Positions 30,474-37,326 of a stretch of 37,326 nt of DNA are shown here, piece by piece. The position numbers were made by a program, and so were the translations under genes. The stretch comes from Candidatus Omnitrophota bacterium (GTDB lineage Bacteria > Omnitrophota > Omnitrophia > Omnitrophales > Aquincolibacteriaceae): positions 1 to 37,326 of the forward strand of contig CAISGE010000019.1 in NCBI GenBank assembly GCA_903884815.1, written 5' to 3'. Numbering within the stretch: the first letter of the stretch is position 1; each line of letters begins with the position of its first letter. Below the pieces are notes generated by a model, which was not told where the DNA came from, did not search any database, and was given only the letters and a program-made list of their open reading frames with translations.

Positions 30474-31754
30474 ATGTCTGACATTCGAGTCCGATTCGCC
30501 CCTTCTCCGACGGGAAATCTCCATATTGGAGGCGTCCGCACCGCCCTTTTTAATTACCTCTACGCTCGCCAGCAGGGAGGCAAGTTCCTGCTTCGCATCG
30601 AGGATACCGATCGCCAGCGTTCCACCCCGGAGTTCGAACAGGAGATCCTTGGGTCTCTCAAATGGCTTGGCCTCGATTGGGATGAAGAGCTGGTCCATCA
30701 AAGCGCGCGTCTCGAACGCTATCGGGAGGTCGCGCAGGAGCTGGTTTCCAAGGGACTTGCCTATGAATTTGAAGGAGCCATTAAGTTCAAGATTCCGAAG
30801 ACCGAGGTCAAAGTCTATGACATTATCCGCGGGGAAGTGACCTACGACTCGAAAGAGTTTGACGATCTTGTGATCATGAAGTCCGACGGCTATCCGGTCT
30901 TCCATCTGGCTGTGGTCGTCGACGATCATGATATGGGGATCACGCATATCGTGCGCGGCGAGGACCATCTACCCAACACCCCCCGGCACATCCTCCTCTA
31001 TCAGGCGCTAGGATGGAAGTCACCCAAATACGCGCATCTGCCGTTGATCTTCGGTGCGGACGGTACGCCACTCTCGAAACGCCACGGCGCGGTCGCGGTC
31101 AGTGAGTACCGGAACAAAGGTTTTCTTCCGCAAGGGCTTATCAATTATCTCGCGCTTCTGGGTTGGAATCCGGGAACGCCGCAGGAGATCTTCTCCCTGC
31201 CCGAGCTTGTGAAGCAATTTTCGCTGAAGCGGGTGATCAAATCGAACGCCCAATTCAATCCCGAGAAGCTTTTCTGGGTGAACGGCCAGCATATGCGCGC
31301 CATGCCCGGTGAGGATTATGAGCGTGAGATCACGGCATTCTGGAAGGACAAACTGCCGGCGATGCCGGAAGAAAAATGGCGGAAAATTATCGCGCTTTAT
31401 CGGCCGCGCATCCAGATCTACGGGGAGCTTAAGGAGCAAACGGACTATTTCTTTACGGAGCCGGAATATGCGGATGCCGCGATGACCGGAGAGATCAGGC
31501 AGAATGCTGTGAGTATGGGGCTACTCAGGCAGTTGTTAGAAACCTTGGGAAGTCTCGGCGACTTCGAAGATGTCCAGGTCCTCGACCAGAAAACGAAACA
31601 GGTGGTCGAGACCGCGGGCTTAAAGTCCAAAGACCTCATCCATCCTCTCCGCTATATTCTTACAGGGCGCTCCGCGACTCCGGGCATCTTCGAGCTTATG
31701 AGTCTCCTCGGCAAAGAAACCTGCCTCAAGCGCCTCGCCGCTTTTCTATCCTGA
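30474..31754 (+). CDS. gltX: glutamyl-tRNA synthetase
   Basis: GltX charges tRNA(Glu), the start of both translation and C5 tetrapyrrole synthesis. The N-terminus RVRFAPSPTGNLHIGGVRTALFNYLYAR has the HIGH-type motif; LLRIEDTD, the GEDHLPNTPRHILLYQALG region and PLSKRHGAVAVSEY (KMSKS-type) follow. At 426 aa it is shorter than most bacterial GluRS (about 470-490), the difference lying in the C-terminal anticodon-binding part. No ribosome site is seen. glnS follows 31 bases later. Confidence 0.95.
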   Translation: MSDIRVRFAPSPTGNLHIGGVRTALFNYLYARQQGGKFLLRIEDTDRQRSTPEFEQEILGSLKWLGLDWDEELVHQSARLERYREVAQELVSKGLAYEFEGAIKFKIPKTEVKVYDIIRGEVTYDSKEFDDLVIMKSDGYPVFHLAVVVDDHDMGITHIVRGEDHLPNTPRHILLYQALGWKSPKYAHLPLIFGADGTPLSKRHGAVAVSEYRNKGFLPQGLINYLALLGWNPGTPQEIFSLPELVKQFSLKRVIKSNAQFNPEKLFWVNGQHMRAMPGEDYEREITAFWKDKLPAMPEEKWRKIIALYRPRIQIYGELKEQTDYFFTEPEYADAAMTGEIRQNAVSMGLLRQLLETLGSLGDFEDVQVLDQKTKQVVETAGLKSKDLIHPLRYILTGRSATPGIFELMSLLGKETCLKRLAAFLS

Positions 31755-31768
31755 TAGAGCCATGTTTT

Positions 31769-31777
31769 TGATATAAT
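31769..31777 (+). promoter_or_regulatory. extended -10 promoter of glnS
   Basis: TGaTATAAT at 31769-31777 is a perfect extended -10; the -35 (TCCTGA) is poor. It is followed by CCCGTCCT and then the ATG at 31786. Transcription would start about two bases before the start codon, and there is no ribosome site, so a leaderless mRNA is likely. Confidence 0.5.
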
Positions 31778-31785
31778 CCCGTCCT

Positions 31786-33474
31786 ATGGAAACTCCCAAG
31801 ATGCCGTCCAATTTTATTCGCGATATCGTTGATCAGGACATCGCCAAAGGCAAGAACGGCGGTCGCGTTCACACCCGTTTTCCCCCCGAGCCCAACGGCT
31901 ATCTTCATATCGGCCACGCCAAGGCCATCTGCATCAGCTTCGGGATCGCCCGCGATTATAAGGGGCTCTGCAATCTCCGCTTTGATGATACAAATCCCGA
32001 AAAAGAAGAAGTCGAATATGTCGATTCGATCCGCGAGGACGTGCGCTGGCTCGGCTTCGACTGGGGGAACCGGGAATATTATGCTTCCGACTATTTCGAT
32101 CAACTCTACCAGCACGCTCTCACCCTCATTAAAAAAGGGAAGGCTTATGTCTGCGATCTTACCGCGGACGAACAGCGGCAGCACCGCGGCACGTTGACTG
32201 CGCCGGGTAAGCCAAGCCCGAATCGCGACAGGACGGTCGAGGAAAACCTGGACCTTTTCGAACGGATGCGGAAAGGCGAGTTCCCGGACGGGATGCGCGT
32301 TCTGCGTGCCAAGATCGATATGGCGTCACCCAATATCACGATGCGCGACCCGACGATGTACCGGATCAAGAAGGCTTCGCATCACCGGACCGGGGATAAG
32401 TGGTGCATTTATCCGATGTACGACTTTACTCACTGCGTTTCGGATTCCATCGAAGGGATCACTCATTCGATCTGTACGCTGGAGTTTGAAAATAACCGCC
32501 CTCTTTATGACTGGTTCCTGATCGAGCTTGGCATTCACCGGCCGCAGCAGATCGAGTTCGCGAGGCTGAATCTCACGCATACCGTTCTGAGCAAGAGGAT
32601 TCTCCTGAAACTGGTCCAGCAGAAGACGGTCTCCGGTTGGGATGATCCTCGGATGCCGACGATCTCGGGTTTCCGTCGCCGAGGCTTCACGCCGTCCTCT
32701 ATACGGAATTTCTGCGATCAGATCGGTGTTGCGAAATTCAACAGTACGATCGACAGGGTGATTCTGGAAAATTCAATCCGGGAAGAGTTGAACAAGACCG
32801 CGCCGCGGATGATGGCGGTCCTGAAGCCGCTTAAGGTGGTGATAACGAATTATCCGGAAGGGCAGACGGAGGAGCTTGAGGCTGTCAATAATCCCGAGGA
32901 TCCTTCCGCGGGGTCCCGGAAGGTCCCGTTCGGGCGTGAGATCTATATCGAGCATGATGATTTTCGGGAAGTGCCGCCGCCGAAATATTTCCGGCTGGCG
33001 CCCGGCCAGGAAGTGCGTCTCCGGTACGCTTATTTTATCAAGTGTGAGAAAGTGATCAAGGACTCTGCGACAGGGGAAGTCAAAGAAGTGCATTGCACTT
33101 ATGATCCTGAAACGCGCGGCGGCAACAATCCGCCGGACGGCCGCAAGGTCAAGGGAACGATACACTGGGTTTCCGCAAAACACGCTATTTCTCCGGAAGT
33201 TCGCCTCTATGACCATTTATTCGCCACAAAGGATCCGAGCGATTTTCCGGAAGGGAAAGATATTTTTGTGAATCTGAATCCGAATTCTCTCGAGGTCCTG
33301 AAGGACGCGAAGCTCGAGCCGGCGCTGGGACAAGTCAAACCGAGGGAGCGGGTCCAGTTCGAGAGATTAGGCTATTTCTTCGCGGATCCCAAGGATTCGC
33401 AGTCCGGTAAGCCCGCGTTTAACCGGATCGTGACTCTTCGGGATACCTGGGGCAAGGTGGAGAAGAAGGGGTAA
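31786..33474 (+). CDS. glnS: glutaminyl-tRNA synthetase
   Basis: GlnS charges tRNA(Gln) directly, so this organism need not use Gln transamidation for that tRNA. The 562-aa size is standard. The class I HIGH motif is in [35 protein letters not shown] follows, [40 protein letters not shown] is the characteristic active-site stretch, and [11 protein letters not shown] is the KMSKS motif. Two C-terminal beta-barrel domains ([28 protein letters not shown]) contact the anticodon. The tRNA-Gln gene lies 90 bases further on, in the opposite orientation. Confidence 0.97.
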   Translation: METPKMPSNFIRDIVDQDIAKGKNGGRVHTRFPPEPNGYLHIGHAKAICISFGIARDYKGLCNLRFDDTNPEKEEVEYVDSIREDVRWLGFDWGNREYYASDYFDQLYQHALTLIKKGKAYVCDLTADEQRQHRGTLTAPGKPSPNRDRTVEENLDLFERMRKGEFPDGMRVLRAKIDMASPNITMRDPTMYRIKKASHHRTGDKWCIYPMYDFTHCVSDSIEGITHSICTLEFENNRPLYDWFLIELGIHRPQQIEFARLNLTHTVLSKRILLKLVQQKTVSGWDDPRMPTISGFRRRGFTPSSIRNFCDQIGVAKFNSTIDRVILENSIREELNKTAPRMMAVLKPLKVVITNYPEGQTEELEAVNNPEDPSAGSRKVPFGREIYIEHDDFREVPPPKYFRLAPGQEVRLRYAYFIKCEKVIKDSATGEVKEVHCTYDPETRGGNNPPDGRKVKGTIHWVSAKHAISPEVRLYDHLFATKDPSDFPEGKDIFVNLNPNSLEVLKDAKLEPALGQVKPRERVQFERLGYFFADPKDSQSGKPAFNRIVTLRDTWGKVEKKG

Positions 33475-33503
33475 AGTCGCGCTCTAAGGACGGGGCAAAC
33501 TGC

Positions 33504-33524
33504 ACTTGCGCTCAATGCGCAAGT
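33504..33524. other. hairpin after glnS
   Basis: ACTTGCGC, a 5-nt loop TCAAT and GCGCAAGT form a perfect 8-bp stem about 30 bases after the glnS stop. There is no T-run, so it is at best a weak terminator for glnS or for the convergent tRNA-Gln transcript. Confidence 0.4.
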
Positions 33525-33562
33525 ACAGCTTCGTGACAGCTTTTGGAATGCTATCTACGAAG

Positions 33563-33633
33563 CTGGGGAACTAGGATTTGAACCTAGACTAGGTGCTCCA
33601 GAGGCACCGGTGCTACCGTTACACCATTCCCCA
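33563..33633 (-). tRNA. tRNA-Gln (anticodon CUG)
   Basis: On the minus strand the cloverleaf is complete: acceptor TGGGGAA with TTCCCCA, a D-arm starting TGGTGTAACGGTAGCAC, anticodon stem GGTGC/GCACC with loop CTCTGGA giving CUG, and T-stem CTAGG/CCTAG with loop TTCAAAT. It reads CAG codons. CCA is not encoded. It sits beside the gene for its own synthetase. A 17-bp copy of its 5' end and flank lies at 33726-33742. Confidence 0.96.
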
Positions 33634-33685
33634 ACGAAATTGATGCGGTAAAATATAGTTGCAGCCAGCAGCCATTGATACGTTA

Positions 33686-33748
33686 CTATCCTTTCTCCGC
33701 AGTCCCGGCTGATCTGCGGCCGGGGCACCATTCCCCAACGAAGGATAG
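33686..33748. repeat. three-way-junction element carrying a copy of the tRNA-Gln 5' end
   Basis: CTATCCTT (33686-33693) pairs with AAGGATAG (33741-33748). Between them are two hairpins, CCGCAG/CTGCGG (33697-33702 with 33714-33719) and GGGG/CCCC (33722-33725 with 33733-33736). The 17-bp CACCATTCCCCAACGAA (33726-33742) is identical to 33622-33638, the 5' end and flank of tRNA-Gln. Beyond it, up to 33889, I see no gene. Confidence 0.55.
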
Positions 33749-33889
33749 AAGATCAAAGGGCAGGAAAAAGCAGGGGGATTATAGCGGGTCTAAAGCTTAC
33801 CGACAAGAATTCTTCTGTTCTGGGAGTTAGGTTCTCCGGCATTCATCTTAGATCGTTTTTTTCTCATAGGGAAAGGCCCAGGAGGTTTT

Positions 33890-34114
33890 GTGAAGATCCC
33901 CCGAGAAGAACTCCTCGACAGTTTGAAAAAGGCCTATGAAATGGAAGAGATCATGGCCGATCTCCTTACGGCTCTGGCGCTGCCGCACGTGCTTGCTAGC
34001 AAGATTCCGGAGCAAGGACGCCAGAAGGTCCAAAAGATGCTTTCCGTTATTCATGCGGATACCCTTATGCATCAGAAGCTTGTGTCCGGTATGATCAAAC
34101 ACCTCTCGGAGTGA
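33890..34114 (+). CDS. small ferritin-like helical protein, partner of the YvcK fusion
   Basis: The GTG start follows AGGAGG by four bases. The 74-aa product is two predicted helices: EELLDSLKKAYEMEEIMADLLTAL and KVQKMLSVIHADTLMHQKLVSGMIKHL. The E-x-x-M and D-T-L-x-H spacing resembles half of a ferritin/rubrerythrin-type four-helix bundle, but the usual full set of iron ligands is not present. Its stop overlaps the GTG of the next gene (GTGA), so the two are translated together. The next protein begins with a similar two-helix segment. They may combine into one bundle; this is inference. Confidence 0.65.
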   Translation: MKIPREELLDSLKKAYEMEEIMADLLTALALPHVLASKIPEQGRQKVQKMLSVIHADTLMHQKLVSGMIKHLSE

Positions 34115-35631
34115 TCCCCTTGGAAATAAGCCTGATCCTTGAACAACTGCGCCAATTGAAAGCCGCGGACCAGAACGCACTCGATATTTACACGGACCTT
34201 CAGTCGAAAGTCACAGACCCCAAGATCCTTCTCGCCTTACAGCGTCTTGTCCGTGATGAGGCGAAACACGTGGCTATGGAAAAAGAGATCCTGGCCATCC
34301 TCCAGTATGAGCCCCAGGTCTTTTTTTCCGGAGGGGAGAAGGAGACGGAAGGATTCGCAGAGCTTTTTTCAAGGGCCGGAATCCATTTGACGGTTGGAAG
34401 TTCGGGAGAGCTTTTTTCCAAACAGTATAACCGCAAACGTTTTGATCTCGTGCTGTTGGACTTGGACGGTGAGGCGCGCGTGAAAGACCCCAAGGGGGTC
34501 ACGAGTCTTGTGCGGAAGATCCGGAAAACCCACAAAAAAGTCATCGTTCTTTCGTCGCGAGGGGATCTCAAGTGGATCCGTGCGGCGTTTGAGGCTGGCT
34601 CCAGTGACTATATTGTTAACCCCTCCAATCGTCGCGAGCTCATTGCAAGGGTCCTTGCCACGCTTAAGGGCCGGAAACGGGTTTGCTGTTTGGGGGGCGG
34701 AACGGGGCTTTTTACTCTCTTGAGCGCCCTTAAGACACTGCCAGATATTCTTTTGATTTCCCTTGTGAATATGAGCGATGACGGTGGATCCTCCGGCCGG
34801 CTCCGGGCGTCGTTCGGGGTCCTCCCTCCCGGTGATGTCCGTCGCAGTCTCGTCGCGCTTTCGAACGCGCCGGAGGTCATGAACGAGCTTATGAACTACC
34901 GGTTTGATCGCGGCGGGGAACTCCGGGACCATTCTCTGGGGAATCTGCTGCTGACGGGACTTACCGGCATGAAGGGTTCTATGGCCGAGGCGGTTCGCGC
35001 GATGGGGGACATCCTCAATATTCAAGGGATCGTGCTTCCGATCACGCAAACCATGACGGAGTTTGTGGCCCGTTTTGAAAATGGAAAAGTGGTCCGCGGG
35101 GAAAGCCGGATCAGTCTCTGCGAGGGAAGCGACCCGGCGCTTCAGGTCCGTAGAGTGTGGCACGAACCTCACGCTGTTTGCGATGCAAGCGCCTACGCAT
35201 CGATCCTTCACTCGGATCTTGTCATCATCGGCCCAGGCGACCTTTTTACGAGCGTGATCACAAATCTGGTCATCGGCAAAGTCCGCGAAGCGATCTCTTT
35301 AACGCGGGCGAAAAAGATCTATATCTGCAATCTCATGACACGTCCCGGCGAGACCACAGGGTTGGATGCGCGGGAGCACGTCCGGAGGATCGTCGGGGCC
35401 TTGGGTGCGGACAGGCTTGATTATGTTTTGGCCTCGAATGCCCGGTTTTCAAAGGCAGCGATCGCGCGGTATGCCAAACTGGATCAACATCCAGTTCTGA
35501 TGAATGCAGAAGACGATCTTCAAGGCGTTACAAAGGCCAAGACCATTCTTGCCGACGTTGCGGATCAGAAGGAACTGGTGCGCCACGATCTCCAGAAGCT
35601 TCGCAATCAGCTCCTCCGGTTTCTCTCTTGA
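34111..35631 (+). CDS. fusion: ferritin-like helices + pseudo-receiver + YvcK
   Basis: This 506-aa protein has three parts. Residues 1-66 are a helical hairpin (LEQLRQLKAADQNALDIYTDL … LVRDEAKHVAMEKEIL) with a ferritin-like D-E-x-x-H. Residues 67-187 have the receiver pattern, with an acceptor-like Asp near 117 in LVLLDLDG, but the N-terminal acidic pair is missing and the KP lysine is Asn (IVNPSN near 170). Residues 188-506 match full-length YvcK/gluconeogenesis factor of the CofD-like fold: GGGTG at 195-199, SDDGGSSGR at 222-230, PPGDVRRSL, DHSLGNLLL, and VIIGPGDLFTSV. YvcK proteins bind UDP-sugars (UDP-GlcNAc) and regulate cell-wall precursor flow and shape. The extension suggests added signal input. 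The start is GTG 34111, overlapping the previous stop. Confidence 0.88.
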   Translation: MIPLEISLILEQLRQLKAADQNALDIYTDLQSKVTDPKILLALQRLVRDEAKHVAMEKEILAILQYEPQVFFSGGEKETEGFAELFSRAGIHLTVGSSGELFSKQYNRKRFDLVLLDLDGEARVKDPKGVTSLVRKIRKTHKKVIVLSSRGDLKWIRAAFEAGSSDYIVNPSNRRELIARVLATLKGRKRVCCLGGGTGLFTLLSALKTLPDILLISLVNMSDDGGSSGRLRASFGVLPPGDVRRSLVALSNAPEVMNELMNYRFDRGGELRDHSLGNLLLTGLTGMKGSMAEAVRAMGDILNIQGIVLPITQTMTEFVARFENGKVVRGESRISLCEGSDPALQVRRVWHEPHAVCDASAYASILHSDLVIIGPGDLFTSVITNLVIGKVREAISLTRAKKIYICNLMTRPGETTGLDAREHVRRIVGALGADRLDYVLASNARFSKAAIARYAKLDQHPVLMNAEDDLQGVTKAKTILADVADQKELVRHDLQKLRNQLLRFLS

Positions 35632-35689
35632 TCGATCCTGACGCGGGGTTCTGGAAAAGGAATGAGCGCGCCAGAGCGGTGTGGGGATT

Positions 35690-36361
35690 TTAGAGACACA
35701 TCCGGTCGTTAATATTGCGCAAGAGGCGTAGCCCCCGGAATCCTTCCGCATACCTGACCCGCCCCTGAACTCCCCGGAATGTCGCGTAAGCCCTGGCGAT
35801 CTCCGTGATGCGCAGATTTTCGATGCTGGTCCTTTCGATCTGCGATGCGTGGAGTTCGAGAAGCTTTACCTTCTCTTCCAGGATATCGGTAATATCCACA
35901 AAAATATCCGGCATGAAATTCATACTGGTCGGCGATTCGTAGAAGAAAACTTCCTTGACGTTACGAGTTGCCGCGATCGCGGCGCGGGCTGCAGCGCGAT
36001 GATCCTGATGGGAGTCTTCAGGCGAATTGACCAGAACAACTTCCGGATTTGTTGCGCGGATTACGTCCTCAATCGAGCAGATAAGGGCCCGGTTGTCTTC
36101 CAACTCGGTATCGCGATATCCCGCCCAGAAGAGTTGTTTTGCATTCACGGCAGCGGATGCCTTTTCCTGCTCCTGCTTGCGTATGACGGGATCTCCGCCG
36201 ACGCAGCCGTCGGTCAGGATCAGCTCGAAGATATCGTTTCCGGAATAGCCGTATCGCAGTAAAGTTCCCCCGCAGCCGAATTCAATATCATCCGGGTGTG
36301 GACCGATCGCGAGGATGTTCATTCTGGTTTTTCGGCATTGAGGCGCATCATGCGAGGCCAC
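35690..36361 (-). CDS. PIG-L (LmbE-like) family N-acetylglucosamine deacetylase
   Basis: PIG-L enzymes are zinc hydrolases that remove acetyl groups from GlcNAc-type sugars. This one has AIGPHPDDIEFGCGGTLLRY (zinc-binding HPDD), TDGCVGGD, and NSPEDSHQDHRAAARAA with the second zinc His. It resembles the BshB/bacillithiol and sugar-antibiotic members, but the substrate cannot be assigned. I chose GTG 36361 (223 aa) because AAAGGAGG lies eight bases upstream. ATG 36322 would start just before the domain (210 aa). The gene is convergent with the YvcK fusion; both families deal with GlcNAc compounds, a link that is only suggestive. Confidence 0.9.
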   Translation of the reverse strand: MASHDAPQCRKTRMNILAIGPHPDDIEFGCGGTLLRYGYSGNDIFELILTDGCVGGDPVIRKQEQEKASAAVNAKQLFWAGYRDTELEDNRALICSIEDVIRATNPEVVLVNSPEDSHQDHRAAARAAIAATRNVKEVFFYESPTSMNFMPDIFVDITDILEEKVKLLELHASQIERTSIENLRITEIARAYATFRGVQGRVRYAEGFRGLRLLRNINDRMCL

Positions 36362-36468
36362 GGGGGAGCCCTCCTTTTTTCAGTTGGAATCCAAGATAGG
36401 ATTTGATTATAGCATCAGAGTTTTTAAGTTCTTAATGAAAAAGCGGCAAGCTTTCAGGGTCGCTTGTG

Positions 36469-36474
36469 TATAAT
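36469..36474 (+). promoter_or_regulatory. -10 box upstream of the TPR genes
   Basis: A consensus TATAAT at 36469-36474 lies about 55 bases before the ATG at 36530. No good -35 is visible at 17 bp. Confidence 0.35.
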
Positions 36475-36529
36475 ACGGTATTGTTTTGCGGGGTATTCCG
36501 ATTGCAACTTTTGGGCCGTGGAAATCACC

Positions 36530-37135
36530 ATGAAGAAAATCCTCGTCGGAGTGATGCTGGTTTTGATCGCTGTTGCCACGACCGGGGTGTATCACCTCAC
36601 CCAAAAAGCGGACATCTTCTATTACCAAGGGCATGATCTTTTCGTAAAAGCAAAATATCAGGCCGCTATCCCTCTTTTTATCGCGTCTCTCGCCCAGGAT
36701 CCGAAGCGATCCAAGACCTTAACGGAACTGGGCTACGCCTATCTTTGGTCCGGGAATTTTCCCGCGGCAATCCAAGTGTTCCAAAAGATCGTTCCCCTTG
36801 AGCCTAAAGCTTTCCGCGTAAAGAAGTCATTGGCAAGCGCTTATTCCTGGAATAAAGAATACGCGAAGGCCGAGGCGATTTTTCAGGAGGCTATTCTCGC
36901 CGATAAGTCCGACCTGGACGCCCAAAAAGGATTGGCCGAGATCTATCTTTGGGATAGTAAGTTCGAGGAAGCAAAAGCCATCTTGATCCCTTTGCTCCGG
37001 ATCAGTCCGGGGGATGCACGGGCAAAATTTCTTTATGGGAAGGCGCTCCTCTATTCGGGCCAGACGAAAGAGGCGCTCCAGATCTTCAAGGAGCTTTCCG
37101 GCTACTCTGAAAAAGGGGGAGGAAAAACCGCATGA
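36530..37135 (+). CDS. exported or membrane-anchored TPR protein
   Basis: This encodes 201 aa from ATG 36530; a longer frame to 36464 lies over the -10 box and is rejected. An N-terminal hydrophobic segment (KKILVGVMLVLIAVATTGVYHL) is a signal peptide or anchor. The rest is TPR repeats: DIFYYQGHDLFVKAKYQAAIPLFIASLAQDP, LTELGYAYLWSGNFPAAIQVFQKIVPLEP, KKSLASAYSWNKEYAKAEAIFQEAI, AQKGLAEIYLWDSKFEEAKAIL and AKFLYGKALLYSGQTKEALQIFKEL. TPRs mediate protein contacts, so this may be part of an envelope export or assembly machine. The stop overlaps the start of the next TPR gene (ATGA). Confidence 0.85.
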   Translation: MKKILVGVMLVLIAVATTGVYHLTQKADIFYYQGHDLFVKAKYQAAIPLFIASLAQDPKRSKTLTELGYAYLWSGNFPAAIQVFQKIVPLEPKAFRVKKSLASAYSWNKEYAKAEAIFQEAILADKSDLDAQKGLAEIYLWDSKFEEAKAILIPLLRISPGDARAKFLYGKALLYSGQTKEALQIFKELSGYSEKGGGKTA

Positions 37136-37326
37136 AAAAAATATTTTTTTTGATCACCGGACTCATGCTCGTGGCTGCTCCTCTTTTCGCGGAAGAAGGT
37201 GTGAACCAGAAGGAATTGAAGGAGCTCATGGGCGATAGCTACATGATCGAACAGGATTATGACAGTTCCGTCAAACAGTACCGGGAGGTACTCGCAAAAG
37301 ACCCCCAGAATATCAAGGCCCGGGTG
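37132..37326 (+). CDS. exported TPR protein, cut by the window end
   Basis: The first 65 codons of a second TPR gene, overlapping the previous stop by four bases. A signal peptide is clear (KKIFFLITGLMLVAAPLFAEE, cleavage after FA or AE). A TPR motif begins at LMGDSYMIEQDYDSSVKQYREVLAKDPQNIKARV. The rest lies beyond the window. It is likely in one operon with the upstream TPR gene, and both products act outside the cytoplasmic membrane. Confidence 0.8.
   Translation, partial: MKKIFFLITGLMLVAAPLFAEEGVNQKELKELMGDSYMIEQDYDSSVKQYREVLAKDPQNIKARV

Noticed and set aside
33563..33742. Attachment site of an integrated element at tRNA-Gln
   Set aside because: The duplicated piece is the 5' end of the tRNA, and no integrase or mobile gene lies nearby.
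1..37326. CRISPR array, insertion sequences, transposases, rRNA
   Set aside because: No regularly spaced long direct repeats, no transposase or integrase motifs, and no rRNA-like sequence were seen. The only long direct repeat is the regulator-gene remnant.

Overview
The window reads as chromosomal DNA of an uncultivated Gram-negative-type bacterium, most plausibly a member of Candidatus Omnitrophota in the PVC-related lineages. This is inferred from the mix of genes: tandem type IV pilins with near-identical N-termini, a pair of small secreted proteins resembling the exosortase-associated TIGR04073 family, a TMTC-like membrane protein with TPR repeats, LL-diaminopimelate aminotransferase, PPi-dependent pyruvate phosphate dikinase, and paired GluRS and GlnRS. 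No rRNA or taxonomic marker was compared, so the assignment is tentative. Almost all genes lie on the + strand, closely packed. The exceptions are an XRE-cupin regulator, a PIG-L deacetylase and a tRNA-Gln.

Layout. 1-2115: two type IV pilins and two overlapping small exported proteins. 2143-6060: biosynthesis of lysine/peptidoglycan (dapL), folate (folK) and pantothenate (panC, panD), plus an L-aspartate dehydrogenase. 6170-9594: uvrA, a winged-helix protein and cutA. 9598-13379: an accessory patch with an AT-rich SGNH hydrolase, a TMTC-like TPR protein and an XRE-cupin regulator. A 150-bp truncated copy of the regulator's 3' end sits on the far side of the TMTC-like gene. 13525-14341: an exported helix-hairpin-helix protein and a small unknown. 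14361-22101: glyQ-glyS, ppdK, a primary-type sigma factor with a basic AT-hook-like tail, and apt. 22338-24012: a tandem-receiver protein, a possible structured RNA, tRNA-Arg(CCU) and an exported coiled-coil protein. 24024-30453: a 5-formyl-THF cyclo-ligase, xseA-xseB-ispA-dxs, an S4-domain protein, nadK and a receiver protein. 30474-33633: gltX, glnS and tRNA-Gln(CUG). 33890-35631: a two-gene unit ending in an unusual fusion of a ferritin-like helical segment, a degenerate receiver and YvcK. 35690-37326: a PIG-L deacetylase and two TPR genes, the second cut by the window end.

The housekeeping genes form recognisable sets: pantothenate from panC/panD, isoprenoid precursors from dxs/ispA, exonuclease VII from xseA/xseB, and Glu/Gln charging from gltX/glnS/tRNA-Gln. 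Several promoters share an extended -10 box (TGn-TATAMT), and four of them are followed at once by a C-rich CCGCC-type start. The most unusual contents are the YvcK fusion with its coupled partner, and intergenic palindromes built from imperfect 7-nt tandem units in three unrelated sequence families. Also unusual are the regulator-gene remnant, a receiver gene that seems to start with ATC, and an intrinsic-terminator-like palindrome inside cutA.
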